Shown here: piece by piece, positions 46,597 through 58,261 of the stretch
Numbering within the stretch: the first letter of the stretch is position 1
Layout: each line of letters opens with the position of its first letter
Origin: Cotesia glomerata
Taxonomy: Eukaryota; Arthropoda; Insecta; Hymenoptera; Braconidae
Length of the DNA: 64,000 bases
Assembly (NCBI RefSeq): GCF_020080835.1
Contig: NC_058164.1
Coordinates: 2,046,001-2,110,000 of the forward strand
Direction: 5' to 3'
Made by a program: the position numbers and the translations under genes
The notes under the pieces: generated by a model
The model's database searches: none
What the model was told of the DNA's origin: nothing
The model's input: the letters and a program-made list of their open reading frames with translations, nothing else

Positions 46597-49472
46597 CACT
46601 GACCAAAGATACTCTTCTATAAGTAACTTACGCTCATACGTAAGTTAAAATCTCGAGATTTTCCGCTCGCTTCCCAATATTTAAAAAGAAACGTAGAGTA
46701 TCGCCTAAAGCAGATGGGAAGGTTTTATAATTTTTGACTTTGAAATAAAAGTACGGCGAATAAAAGTCAAACAAACAAGATCTTGGTTAAATGTCAACAA
46801 ATTTATACTATACTTCTCAGCCTTTGGTTTTAAATTATATTTGAAACAAAATTAACTAAAAAATATAAAAAATAAATAACAGAGGAGGACTTCAGTAAAA
46901 GGAGAATATCATGCACTGAAACTAAAACTAGAAATGTCAACTTCTGCGAATATAGAGTCTTATAAGTATGAAAATAAGCGAATAAGGTTAATATTATTTT
47001 GGAAAGTAGTTTTCAGTATTCATAGCTTATTTCTAAAGAGAGAACATTCTTTTCATACTCGTATTCGCGTAGGTAAAATTTATAAAAAAAAACGTATGAT
47101 ATAATAACACTCACGGAAGTAATATTAATGGTTATAAAAAACTCGGTATATTTTTTTAACTAAAATAATATTTAAACTTTAAAAATATTAATATGTTAAG
47201 TGTGAGATGTAAGAAGTTGTTTTATGTATTTCGGACCGAGAAAAGTTTCGGCAGAGAAAAGTGTAGTATATGGATTTTAGAAACTACGCGTTGGTCTTTT
47301 AGCTTACGAGAGCATCTTACGATAAAACGAAAACAAAGTAATAATAACTGGCAGGCTATTCTTATCTAATACACTTTAATAATAGCTACGGTTTCTTCAA
47401 ATAACACTAGTAAATTATTACAACTGGGCAACTTACCAAATTGTCAATGACCATCACTTTCTAATCACGCAAAATTACATATAAGGGAGCACGCAGTATA
47501 GTACGTCAGAGCGTTATTTGTTTCAATTTAAAAAAATTAATGATTATTTTTCTGTCATTAATCATTTTTTTACGCTTCACTTTATTTTGGACACTTACTA
47601 CACAAATTTTTTTTTTATTAAAAAAATAAATTAGGAATTTTTTAAATAAATTTTGGGAGTACGTGAGAACTTTTTGTCCCGGTTTTCTCTATTGTTAGAA
47701 ATTGTAGGCGTGATTATAGAATAATGATGACAATTGGGATGATGATGATGAAGGAAAAAAAGTGAAACGTGTCCTAAAAATCAAATCGTAATTTAAATAT
47801 TAATCCAAAAGCTTTAAATATAGAGTAACAAAGTAGCACACGAATGTTTTTCACGTATGATTATTTATAAAAGAACCCAAAAAAAGATATTGTTTAGTGG
47901 ATGTGCTGTTGACGATGAGCCAAAAGAAAGACAGAGAGAAAGAGAGAACAATCAGCATCATCATCATCATGTCGTAATACAAAACACACCTATAGTTGAA
48001 CTCAATTTGATTGTACTCCTTTTTTTTACAACTTTTTAAAAAGTACTCTCTTTATATTATTACACAATCTGAAAGCTTTATTCCGCGAAAAATTTAAGAC
48101 CGTGACATTAAAATTCCGGGGAAAAGTTTTAAATCGGTGAATAAAAAAAAAAAAATAAAAACGATCAAGAGGGAGTTTTATTAAATTGATGATGTAAAAA
48201 AGCAAATAGATTCCATACCGTGAAATAAATTGATTTTAAAAATATAAAAGTGCCTACGTGACTTGGTAATCATAATAAATTTTAAAATACGGACGAAATT
48301 ACCTCATCGAGTTTTTTTAAATTCAAAATGTTGTAAAATTTAACTATATATATATCGTTATTTTATATACATACATATATAATAATGAAAAAAAAAAATC
48401 ATTGTTCCTGGTTGCGTTTTCTGGGTCCTCGGGGCATCTTGCGATGCAAGTTAAGTAAAGACTAATACAAGCTAAGAAGTGTAGAAGAAGAATAAGGAGT
48501 AAACGCTGAAAAAGAAGAAGAAGAAAGAGATAATGCAGAAAACGCAGGGCATGCACCCATTAGTTGTCTCTCTTGCTCCCAAACGGACTTAACATAAGTA
48601 CACACGTGTTATCTCTTACTCACAACTACACCGCGGGTATTGCCCCCCTCCACGAGGATTTAACCGCGACAACTTCCCCACTTACTCAATAAATCCCCAC
48701 TTAAAAACCTCGTTCTCTTGTATATGCCTGCTCACGCTTCAAGACCGCTAGTTTAACGTCGACCCACGCCGACCACTACTTATTACTACTTACAATCTTT
48801 AAAACACACGATAATTAACTCATTTTTAAGTAACACCAACGGTTTATTAAACGAGCTTTCGTTAAACGCGGCTGCGTTTTTTTAACTCGAAGATTAATCG
48901 GACCAAAAAATTTTCTTGGTAATTTATTTACAAACAACGAAATTGCTCAGACTATTTGAATAAACTCAACAATGTGTCACAGTGCAAGCTAACAAATGTG
49001 TCAGTACAAGCCGAGTAATTTGTGAGTGATAATTTAAAAAATAAAAAATATAAATATAAATTGCTGTGTCAAGGACCTCGCGTTACCGTACATAGGTGTG
49101 ACAAGTCAACATACCATCTTCGCATCACATCTCGTCCAACGGAAAGTAGACATCTATATGTATTACATATTACGTACTCACACATTTACATTTACATGCT
49201 CATATTTATGCTGGATGCTTCGAAGATAATTGAGAGAGCATTTCCGCTGATAAACTTCCGGGCTCGCCGGTGCATAACCTATCATAATAATAATAATAAG
49301 AAATATAGTATAATACTGTATTCAGCCATCAGTCCAACAATCTGTTCGCACATACGGTCAATGGACATGTGTTACACCTGGAACAGAAGCTACGAAATGT
49401 GTAATATTGATACAACGTTGTTATAAATTTATTCAATATGAAAGGCTAGTATTTCAATACTTTTTTAACTTA

Positions 49473-49665
49473 CATAGTAAAAAATTTTGTGTTAAAAATT
49501 TTTATGTTAAATATTTAACAATTTTTTGTGTTAAATTAACACTTTTTTGTGTCAATTTAACACTTTTTTGTGTTAATTTAACACAATAAATGTTAAATTT
49601 ACACATAAAAATGTTAAATATTTAACACAGAATTTTTTGACGAAATGACACAAAATTTTTTACTG
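49473..49665. mobile_element. MITE of the CAYAGTAAAAAATTTT family, copy 2
   Basis: Ends CATAGTAAAAAATTTTGTGT and ACAAAATTTTTTACTG, flanked by TA (49471-49472, 49666-49667). Contains several TTTTTTGTGTTAATTTAACA units and TTAAATATTTAACA palindromes. Confidence 0.8.
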
Positions 49666-49754
49666 TATACGCTATTTTTTAATTAAAAATTAAGCAGTAG
49701 AATCTTTAGACCAAAAAAAATTATTGTCAATTTTTTTTAATATCTCAAATAGTA

Positions 49755-49962
49755 CACAGTAAAAAATTTTGCGTCAATACATCAAAAAATTTTGTGTTAA
49801 AACTTTTTATATTAAATATTTAACCCTTTTTGTGTTAATTTAACACTTTTCTGTGTTAATTTAACACAATAAATGTTAAATTTACACATAAAAGTGTTGA
49901 ATATTTAACAAAAAATTTTGAACAAAATTTTTTGACGCTATGACGCAAAATTTTTTACTGTG
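49755..49962. mobile_element. MITE of the CAYAGTAAAAAATTTT family, copy 3
   Basis: Ends CACAGTAAAAAATTTTGCGT and GACGCAAAATTTTTTACTGTG minus one base at each junction, flanked by TA (49753-49754, 49963-49964). It lies 90 bp from copy 2 in the same orientation; separate TA duplications show two insertions rather than one tandem copy. Confidence 0.82.
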
Positions 49963-51131
49963 TAATTTTGAGCTGATAAAGTTGAAATTTTAGTGTTTAA
50001 ACAACAAATATTATCAATTAAACTTTAAGATTAGAATTTTATTATTCAAAATCTGATTATTTTTTAGTTTTTTTTAACACATACATTTTCATTGTAAAAA
50101 TATATATTTAAATTGCATTTTTGATTTTTTTAATTTTGGAAAATTGAATTTTTTGAATAAATTTTTTAATTTATTAGTTATGAAAAATCTTGAATCATTA
50201 TTAAATTTCTAATAATTTCAGCTTGATTATTTTTTAATAACCATATTATTATTATTTAAAAACAATAATTTTTTTGCTAAATAAAAAATGAAAGATGTAA
50301 GATGTAAATAATGAAAAATAGACTTGTAAAAGAGGTAGATAAGGATGGTTTTGAGTAAGAGAGCACTAATTTAACCTGACAATCATAATTCGCGTAGTTT
50401 CATACCGATCACAACACAACAGCTTGCCATTTTAGTCCACCGATCACATCCTGGATCGAGAGAACTCGTTAAATCGGTGAGCTTGTAGATGTAAGCTTGA
50501 CATATGCATACATGTGCTATGTATGTGTGTATTATTATTATATGAGTAATGTATAAAGAAACGGCTGAACTATGAGCTGAATACATTAATGCGTGTATAT
50601 TTGTCCATGCAACAGAGTATTATAGTATAATACTAAACGCATGAATTTATAACTCGCCCTCAGCTGAGTACGTTTCGGCCACACACGTACTCATATAAAT
50701 ATTTAATAAAAATAAAGAAAAACACATCAAGCAATTAGATTGAACGGTATAACGAGTCAACTCAGTAATATTTGAAATGAAGTCATCCGGTTGTCAAACG
50801 ATACCAATGCATACCTTATACGATCGACGTAGGTGTAATTACACTCGAAGAAAGTCATGACTACATATTTTGTGTGCGTGACTAATTTGTCCACTTTGCG
50901 GTTCATACATACGCGAAACATTTGAGATGTTTGTGTGTATATTTAAAACTGTTGGACAGTAAATTTGTATTTGTATTTGTGTTTGTTTCAGTGATGATGG
51001 CTGCGCGTAACACCGTCGTTACGAGTTAGTTATGTCATCATTTTTTTGGTTGTTGAATTATTTAATTTTTTTTTATTCGAGTAAATTTTTTTGTGTGTGA
51101 ATTTTAAAATGATATTTCAGATTTTCACATT

Positions 51132-51229
51132 CTAAAAAGATCCCAACGTACCATTCCCAATAGTTAAAGTCGGCGATATGGAAGCAGTTAAAACCGACTC
51201 TAAATAATAATTAATTTAAAAAAAAAAAA
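51132..51229 (+). mobile_element. 5'-truncated SINE fragment
   Basis: The 3' part of the 33390-33657 SINE: CCCAACGTACCATTCCCAAT, GTCGGCGATATGGAAGCAGT, AAAACCGACTCTAAATAATA, then poly-A. The tRNA-like head is absent. The poly-A abuts the element at 51231. Confidence 0.8.
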
Positions 51230-51230
51230 T

Positions 51231-51607
51231 CCCGTGCAAAAAAAATTCTGATTCAAAATGAATTTAAGATTGAAATTTATATTTTGACACAAATATGAAT
51301 TAGTTTTGAGATTAATCCAAATTTAAAATTAATTTATAGATAGAAATTAGCACGTCTGTAAAACTTTCGATCTGTTTCAGAATTTTAATAAAGACTTAAG
51401 AATATTTTATATATAAAATTAATCCTAAAAATTTTTAAGTCTTTATTAAAACTATGAAGCAGGATTGAAAGTTCTATAGACGTGCTAATTTCTATTTACA
51501 AATCAGTTTCAAATTTTGATTGATCTCAAAACTAATTCATAGTTGTGTCAAAATATGAATTTCAATTTTAAATTCATTTTTAATCAGAATTTTTGTTTCT
51601 ATACAGG
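51231..51607. mobile_element. Palindromic MITE CCCGTGCAAAAAAAATTCTG, copy 1
   Basis: The two halves are complementary nearly throughout: TGAATTTAAGATTGAAATTT / GAATTTCAATTTTAAATTCA, and GAAATTAGCACGTCTGTAAA / CTATAGACGTGCTAATTTCT. The right end is degenerate (GTTTCTATACAGG). It retains the empty TA site for the MITE that interrupts the 57674 copy (TATAGATAGAAATTAGCA). Confidence 0.8.
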
Positions 51608-52249
51608 ATGATATTTTTTTAAACTTTCTGATAATTTTATTTCAAAATTGTAATTTTTCAGTCTTTTGCTCAAACCTCTTAACTATAAAAATTCACACAA
51701 TAGATTGAAATTACTCAACAGATTCTTTTCGTAGAGATATGTAAATTATATCACGCTGCCGATAAATAATTCCTGATTGAATGCACACCTATGAAAAATA
51801 ACAAACGGTATAATCTGAATAGCTACTAATTGACCCAGTTAGTAACTTGACGCGGTGCGGATCGGTATCATTCATGAAAGACAATAGTGATAACAGCTGA
51901 GAGTATTTGTATGGAGCTAGAGTTGGATCTGATTAATCGAGACAGCTTGGCTTCTTTCTCACTCTCAGTCAGGATTTATGGATTAGTGGCTACTGCCGAG
52001 TACGAACCGTTATTGATCCAAATCCTTCTCATATACATTACCTGAACAGTGTACAGCGTACATATAACGATAATGTGTATGGTGTATAAATAAGTATAAA
52101 TAAATAAACAAAAAGCATTGGCCACACCAACTTGCAGTGAGCATTACCATTCAGCCGTATAGTACTGACGACGATTTATCCAGCGATCTATCAAAAAATG
52201 TATACGACAGTGTTAAAAATAAAGTTAAAAAGTTTGGAAAATCCAAAAG

Positions 52250-52854
52250 TGCACAACTCATAATGCTCATTTAATTATGAAATATAAAAAAAAAAAAAAA
52301 AAACTTAAGTCGTTCAAAATTAATTGACGAAAAAACAGCTGTAGTAGGAAGGTACTGCACAAGCGCCCCTGGTGGAATAAAATGTACATAATATCTATAG
52401 ATATAGATATATCACCATCCATGTTAATTTTACATGGATATATATAGATATACAGTCTTGTAGTTTTCGTTTTTTATTGATTGTAATTAAACGACACTGA
52501 ATTAATTAACCATTTGCATTCAGTGATCTACAATCGTCGATTAGAATTTAAAAAAAAAAATTTAACTCAAATAATTGATTTTTTCACAAGTTACAGTGTT
52601 TCCGGGGTTTCATACATGACGGACAGGAAAATTTTTTGACCTATTTTGATGTTTTTTTCCGTTTCTATTGTAGTAAATCAATTTTTAGAAAGTATGGAAT
52701 TAATCTCCATTAAATTATCTCGACAATAGTATGCAAAATATCTTGATTCCATGAACTAACAAGACTATAATACTAAAAATAGTTGCTAAAATGAGGCGAA
52801 AAAAATTTTTCGATCGTAAAGCACTCTCTGATGCTTCGCATCATGAGTCGTGCA
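52250..52854. mobile_element. TIR element TGCACGACTCATRATG, copy 2
   Basis: Ends TGCACAACTCATAATGCTCA and GCTTCGCATCATGAGTCGTG CA. Inverse of 41484-42035 with shared AAGTCGTT/AATTAATTG region and TTGATTCCATGAACTAACAA. Contains a local hairpin (TATCTATAGATATAGATATA region and CCATGTTAATTTTACATGG). No coding. Confidence 0.7.
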
Positions 52855-52855
52855 A

Positions 52856-53007
52856 AATGACCAGCTGATGTGGCCTTCAGATTTGTCCCAAGTCGGGGTC
52901 ACTTTAAATGGAGTAGACATGAGCAGAGGACTTGTATTCAATTCGGATAGTTTATCTTTCGAAAACATCAACTGTGTAGAAATTTTATTCCCGGTAGTCC
53001 ACTGCAT
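52856..53007 (-). pseudogene. Unidentified coding-like fragment, minus strand
   Basis: Minus-strand frame MQWTTGNKISTQLMFSKDKL, then SELNTSPLLMSTPFKVTPTW, then DKSEGHISW, running straight into the 52250-52854 element where it loses sense. Varied codons (AGT CCT CTG CTC ATG TCT) look coding. Upstream ATTAACATTATGCAG could be a splice acceptor and CAGCTG|GTCATT a donor, so it may be an isolated exon or an exon-like relic. The protein family is not recognised. It lies antisense in the cv-c intron. Confidence 0.28.
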
Positions 53008-53245
53008 AATGTTAATTGATTAGTCATACTTATCATTGTTTAGATATCGCTTTATTGATAATAATTCAATATTCACTGTTATTCTAATTCTAATTCTGAT
53101 ACGCTCATTATTATTCATTATTTTTTATTATCTTTGTTTAATTTATCTTGATCTATAAATTAACTCTCTGTTTTTGTTTGAAATAAAAAAACAAACAAAT
53201 TTTTAACAATGAAATTTAAATTATGTTTTTGTTTAAATAAAAAAT

Positions 53246-53309
53246 TACTGGATACTAATATTGCTTTGTTATTTTAGAATTAGATCATTTTTATGACGTA
53301 CAACGCGTA
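53246..53309. repeat. 64-bp direct repeat, left copy
   Basis: TACTGGATACTAATATTGCT to ATGACGTACAACGCGTA, repeated with few changes at 54412-54475. The TIR element at 53310-54409 inserted at the final TA of this copy, so the pair was originally adjacent. Confidence 0.8.
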
Positions 53310-54409
53310 CACGGAGAGAAAAATGTGGAAATCGTTCCTATAATTTTAATGAAATGATTTCCTATACACAGAAAAAAAAATTACTTGAATCAAGTAAATA
53401 ATTTTGAAGAACTTTATCTTCTTGATTTGAGTAGAAAAATTTTTAAACTAAGAAATTTTTCCTGATTTAAGTAAATTTTACTTGATTCAAGAATTTTTCG
53501 TCTTGATTCAAGAAAATGAAACTTTCCAAAATTATTTTCTTGGTTGATGAATTCTTCACTTTATTCAAGCAAATTTTTTTTTCCGTGTACCATTTTAGAA
53601 GCGATTACTTAGATTATGAGAATTGTACCCATAATTTTTGGAAAATGTTACTATAATTATGGGAATGGTTCCTATAATTATAGGAACGATACCTATAATT
53701 ATAACTGTATTATCGGAATGATTCCTATAATATTATGGAAACCATTCCCATAATATTATAGTGATGATGCCTATAATATTGAAGTAATTTTTTTTCACAC
53801 AACTGTGGTATATAATTAATTATTTTTAACTAAATATATTTTTTTTTTTTTGATTAAATGATTCTTTTTTTATAATATGTAAATTAATAAAAAAGTTATC
53901 GAAATAATATTTATCATTATTATTAATATTATCTAACACAATAATAACTGAGTTGGAATAAACAATTTCAGATTAAGTACACACGTGAATAAAAATTATA
54001 CAAAAAAAAATTTTTTCACTTTAGTGAAAGATCAATTTTTATTTACAAAAAAAAGTTTATTAGCAAAAAAACATATAATAATTACCTTATATTTTTGAAG
54101 TGATTGCTTCATTATTATGAAAATAAACATTTTTCTATTATTATGTGCGTCATTCCCATAATATTATACTAACCATTCCTATAATATTATAGGAGCCATT
54201 CCTTTAATAGTATAGGAACTATTCCTATAATATTGTAGGAACCATTCCCATAATATATTGAAGCTATTCCATCATTGTATAGGAACGTTTCCAATAAACT
54301 ATGGGTATGGTTCCCATAATAAGCATAGGATTGATACCTATAATGATCATTTTGTTATAGGAACCATTCCTATAATTTTTGGCAAGGTTCCTATAAATTT
54401 CTCTCCGCA
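53310..54409. mobile_element. 1.1-kb TIR element CACGGAGAGAAA with palindromic minisatellite interior
   Basis: Ends CACGGAGAGAAAAATG and TAAATTTCTCTCCGCA, flanked by TA (53308-53309, 54410-54411). Both shoulders consist of irregular repeats of GGAATGGTTCCTATAATATT and complements (CCATTCCCATAATATTATAG). The MITE at 53367-53587 is nested in the left shoulder. No coding frame. Confidence 0.75.
53367..53587. mobile_element. CACAGAAAAAAAA MITE nested in the 53310 element
   Basis: Ends CACAGAAAAAAAAATTACTT and AAATTTTTTTTTCCGTG, flanked by TA (53365-53366, 53588-53589). Rich in CTTGATTCAAG and AAGAAATTTTT motifs. Confidence 0.8.
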
Positions 54410-54411
54410 TA

Positions 54412-54475
54412 TACCGGATGCTAATATGGCTTTGTTATTTTAGAATTAGATAATTTTTATGACGTACAACGCGTA
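54412..54475. repeat. 64-bp direct repeat, right copy
   Basis: TACCGGATGCTAATATGGCT to ATGACGTACAACGCGTA; partner of 53246-53309. The TGACGTAC core is conserved in both copies. Confidence 0.8.
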
Positions 54476-55905
54476 GGATTAAGTAATACTTCATTTTTTC
54501 CGGTATTAGAATTTTAAAAGACTTTTTTATTATGAAAATAATGTTTTCACATATTACACAAATAGAATTAATAAATTATGGATAAAAAGTATAAAAAATA
54601 TTTAATAGTCCCTGAAAAATATTATTAACTTATGATTTTATGTCACTGATCGAGAGAAGATAGCGCAAACCACGATTTCGTGATCTTACTATTTAGAAAT
54701 CTTAATTTAATGGGTTTTAACTAATTTTTGTAATTTAAAAGTAGAAATTTTTTTAACTTAAAAAGTATTTTTTGTATTTGTCGTAAGAAAACTAAAATAT
54801 TGTATTTCTGAAATTCAAATTCAATATTTGTATAAGATATTTTCTTTCTTTTCAAATTTTTCAAAGGAACTCTCTTGAGTCGTGTCATAAAATTCCTTTC
54901 ACGGCGCTCACTGGGACTTGTGACGTCAGAGGATCTTGAAGCAGCGGATAGTGTTAGCTAACAATAAGAGATAACACCCCCGAAGAGGTCACAGACCTGA
55001 TTATCGTCAGCTTTTGAGATACACAAACCTATTTTAGATCTCTATTGTTAAAATCTAGTATTATTATCATTTATCATGAACGCTAACAATATTATTGAGC
55101 GTTCATTTTTTTTTCTATGTATAATTACATAAAGTGGGAAAAGTTTTTAGATATTAAGTAATTTTAACAACACTATATTCCATTAGAAACTACTTTTTAA
55201 AATCACATCTGTTCTGACGTCAATTGTAGTTATTATTAACTTTTAAAACTAAACTTTTGCTAAAAAAAAATTTTTTTTTTTTGTAATTAAATTCTAAGAA
55301 CTCTTGGAACACTTACAGCAAGGTTTTTTATCTCAATTAATATTATTTTTTAGTATTAAAAAGATTTCAACCTAAAATTTAGTATTTTTTTACAGATTCA
55401 CTGAAAAGAAAAAAAAATAATAATAAACGATTCAAGAGAAAAATTTTTAAACTAAGAAAATTATTTTTAAAAATTAGATTATTTTAAATTAAGAAGAATT
55501 ATTCTTGAACAAAGTAAAATTTAATAACACCATGCAATATTTATCAGTTCAAATTTTTTTTTTCACTTAAATCAAAATGAAGCTTTTTAAAATTATTTTT
55601 TTAGTTCGAAAATTTTTCTTTTGAATCAAGTTAATTTTTTTCAAGTCCTAAATTTTTGCAAATAATTTTTAAATAAATTCAATCTTTTTTAATTACTTTT
55701 GAATTTGAATTATTTCAATTTTCTTACCAAGAGTTTTTAAACTAAGAAATTGCTCATTGTTTAATTAAATTTTATTTGATCCAAGAATTTTTTGTAATTC
55801 AAGTTGATTAAATTTACAAAGATGATTTTCTTGATTTATAATTTTTGATCTTGAATGAAATTAATTTTTTAATTAATGTATTTATTGATCACTAATCTGT
55901 TAACC

Positions 55906-56283
55906 CCCATGAAAAAAAAAAATATAAGAAAAATATGTGTCAAAATATATAAAAAATCTATTTTAAATATATTAAAAATCCATAAAAAATATGTATAGTA
56001 AATATATTTTTAATAACTAACTTTTGGCCGATTTTCATATATATTTTAAATATATTCTAGATATATTCAAAATATATCTTAAAATACATAAAAAATATAA
56101 AAAAAATATATTTTGAATATATCTAAAATATATTTGAAATATATAAAATATATATAAAAATCGGCCAAAAATTAGCTATTAAAAATATATTTACTATACA
56201 TTTTATAGATTTTTATTATATTTAAAATATATTTTTTATGTATTTTGACATAGATTTTTTTATATTTTTTTTTTCATGGCGGA
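55906..56283. mobile_element. AT-rich fold-back element (CCCCCATGAAAAAAAA), intact copy
   Basis: Left end CCCCCATGAAAAAAAAAAAT, right end TATTTTTTTTTTCATGGCGG; inner inverted arms AACTTTTGGCCGATTTTCAT and TAAAAATCGGCCAAAAATTA. Same family as 41121-41483. It ends about 240 bp before exon F. Confidence 0.75.
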
Positions 56284-56524
56284 AATTACCAATTTTAATA
56301 TTGTAAGCGAAATATTTAGACTCGAGAATTTTTCGAACATTCAAAAATGACATATGTCAAAAATGTATCTCAGTACAGAAAAGAAATAAAGAAAGTTTAA
56401 AATAATTTATTTAAAATAATGTTCCGTATTGCTATTATTATTGTTTATGATTTATGATATATTGTTGGTGTTACAAAGTTAAAAATGTAAATTATATGTG
56501 TTTACGTGTTTATTTGCATTACAG

Positions 56525-56712
56525 ATTACCAATTTCCAATTGACGTGTCTGGTGTGGCCAAGGATCATCCGTTTCTTGAAGCAGACTCACTTCAGAGTTT
56601 GTATCGGAGGCTTGACGCACTCAACCGATGTGCAAACATGAAGCTTGATACCCATCACACCCACCATCACCATCATAGTAATCATCATCATAATACAAGC
56701 CACAGCAAAACC
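56525..56712 (+). CDS. cv-c: Exon F: C-terminal half of the SAM domain plus a His-rich tail
   Basis: Acceptor TGTTTATTTGCATTACAG ends 56524; donor ACC|GTAAGT at 56713. The split codon gives Asp, then YQFPIDVSGVAKDHPFLEAD, SLQSLYRRLDALNRCANMKL: the second half of the DLC/cv-c-type SAM domain (the family pattern FPIDxS...HxFLxxDxxxxLxRRLxxLNxCAxMKL is clear). After the domain comes a histidine run, DTHHTHHHHHSNHHHNTSHS, not found in vertebrate relatives as far as I know. The exon ends in phase 0, so the next exon must begin in phase 0. The serine-rich linker, GAP and START exons lie beyond the window. Confidence 0.94.
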
Positions 56713-57673
56713 GTAAGTATCCACATCTCCCAGTGATGCATTAATAAAAATCAAAATATATATTATCTCAATGGCGCTTCACTTTATACATATAAATATA
56801 TAAATAATATATACCTACATCATACATCCAGAAGAGATAGAAGAAGCACTAGCCAGCTTCTACCGAACATTAGTGCTTTATGAATAAAAATAAAACCGGC
56901 TAACCCAATATTTTTATTTATACTCAGCTACTTTTTGTTTTCTTTTTATCAAAATAATTTTTACGAAATTTAAAACATCAAGCTTGGTCCAATTACTCAA
57001 CAGCATGCGTGTCGTTGCTCAAAAACGTGTCACGCAATTAGATAGAAAAATAATAAATTTACGTTAAAATTGTGAAAATATTTTAGTGACAGAAAATAAA
57101 CAAATAATAAATAATGCAAGTTAGCATTTAGCGTGCGGTGAATTATTTTTTTCGCTTATTTTAATGCAAGTGAGAGGATGTCGTCAGTTTGTGCACGTGC
57201 CGAGTAGTATATATATGTAATTTATAATTTACATTCACTTCCACGAATTCTGTCTTCTGATGAACGCTAACTAAAATTTATTGTTTTGCATCAACCAGAT
57301 ACTTTTTTTGTGGTCACATTTAGACAGGATAAAAGTTATCTAAATATATTTGAATATTGATTGATATAAATGCACTCTAAAAAAAATTTAAAGATTATTT
57401 TAAATTACAACTATTGATTGAAACAAAATAAAATAATTTTTTTATATACAAGCACAGAAAAAAAAAAAGGAAAAAATTACAGTTTCAAATTATAATTTTT
57501 ACAAATTCTGTAAGAATTAAAATAGTTCACTCGGGACATATAGTTGGTGCTATTTCTTTCCTTTTCACTCGCTAGCGCTGCCTTTCTCACGAGTTTATCT
57601 CTTATTTGCTTTTTCTAATGGTTATTTTTGTTTAACTGGCCAGTTTATTACCAATTTATAAAAAACTACAGTA

Positions 57674-58261
57674 ACCGTGCAAAAAAAATTTTGAATCAAA
57701 ATGAATTTAAGATTGAAATTCATATTTTGACACAAATATGAATTAGTTTTGAGATCGATCCAAATTTGAAATTGATTTGTAGATACACTGAAAAAAAAAA
57801 TACTTTTACTAAGAAAATTTTCCTGTTACAAGAATTTATGTTCTTGAAAATTTTCAAGAATATATATTCTTAGCTCAAGAAATTGTTAAATTGATTGAAA
57901 CAATTTTTTCTTAATTTAAATAAAGCTATTCTTTTGTTTATCTATTATCCAAAGATAAATATTGATGTTCTTCTCTTCAGAAATTAATAATTAATAATAA
58001 TAGAATATTCGATCGTCAGCGAATTTCTTGAACCAAGAAATTGTTAATTGATTAAAAGTATTTTTTTTTCTCAGTATAGAAATTAGCACGCCTGTAAAAC
58101 TTTTGATCCTGCTTCAGAATTTTAATAAAGACTTAAGAATATTTTATATATAAAATTTATCCTAAATATTCTGGATTGGTCTTAAAACTAATTTATATTA
58201 GTGTCAAAATATAAATTTCAATCTTAAATTCATTTTGAATCAGAACTTTTTTTTGCACGGG
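57674..58261. mobile_element. Palindromic MITE CCGTGCAAAAAAAA, copy 2, middle level
   Basis: Ends ACCGTGCAAAAAAAATTTTG and AGAACTTTTTTTTGCACGGG, flanked by TA (57672-57673, 58262-58263). Arms match 51231-51607. It lacks part of the right arm present in that copy and is itself interrupted at 57786-58076. Confidence 0.82.
57786..58076. mobile_element. CACTGAAAAAAAAA MITE, innermost level
   Basis: Ends CACTGAAAAAAAAAATACTT and AGTATTTTTTTTTCTCAGTA, flanked by TA (57784-57785, 58077-58078); the last base has mutated. The paralogous palindromic MITE at 51231-51607 has the uninterrupted site. Contains TTCTTGAACCAAGAAATTGT and similar fold-back motifs. Confidence 0.8.

Larger units (their letters stand above)
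40183..56524 (+). other. Intron E-F (16 kb), splits the SAM domain
   Basis: No supported + strand coding. Contains the repeats and MITEs listed at 40659-42035, 43143, 45084, 49473-49962, 51132-51607, 52250, 53246-54475 and 55906. Unique, less AT-rich stretches at 42230-42690, 48400-48870, 50380-51040 and 51720-52200 carry only short chance frames and may be regulatory. The remaining gaps hold plain AT-rich sequence. Confidence 0.7.

Noticed and set aside
49022..49426. 134-codon + frame
   Set aside because: Begins at GTG, contains low-complexity TATA/CATA-derived residues and AAT runs, and shows no domain or splice logic.
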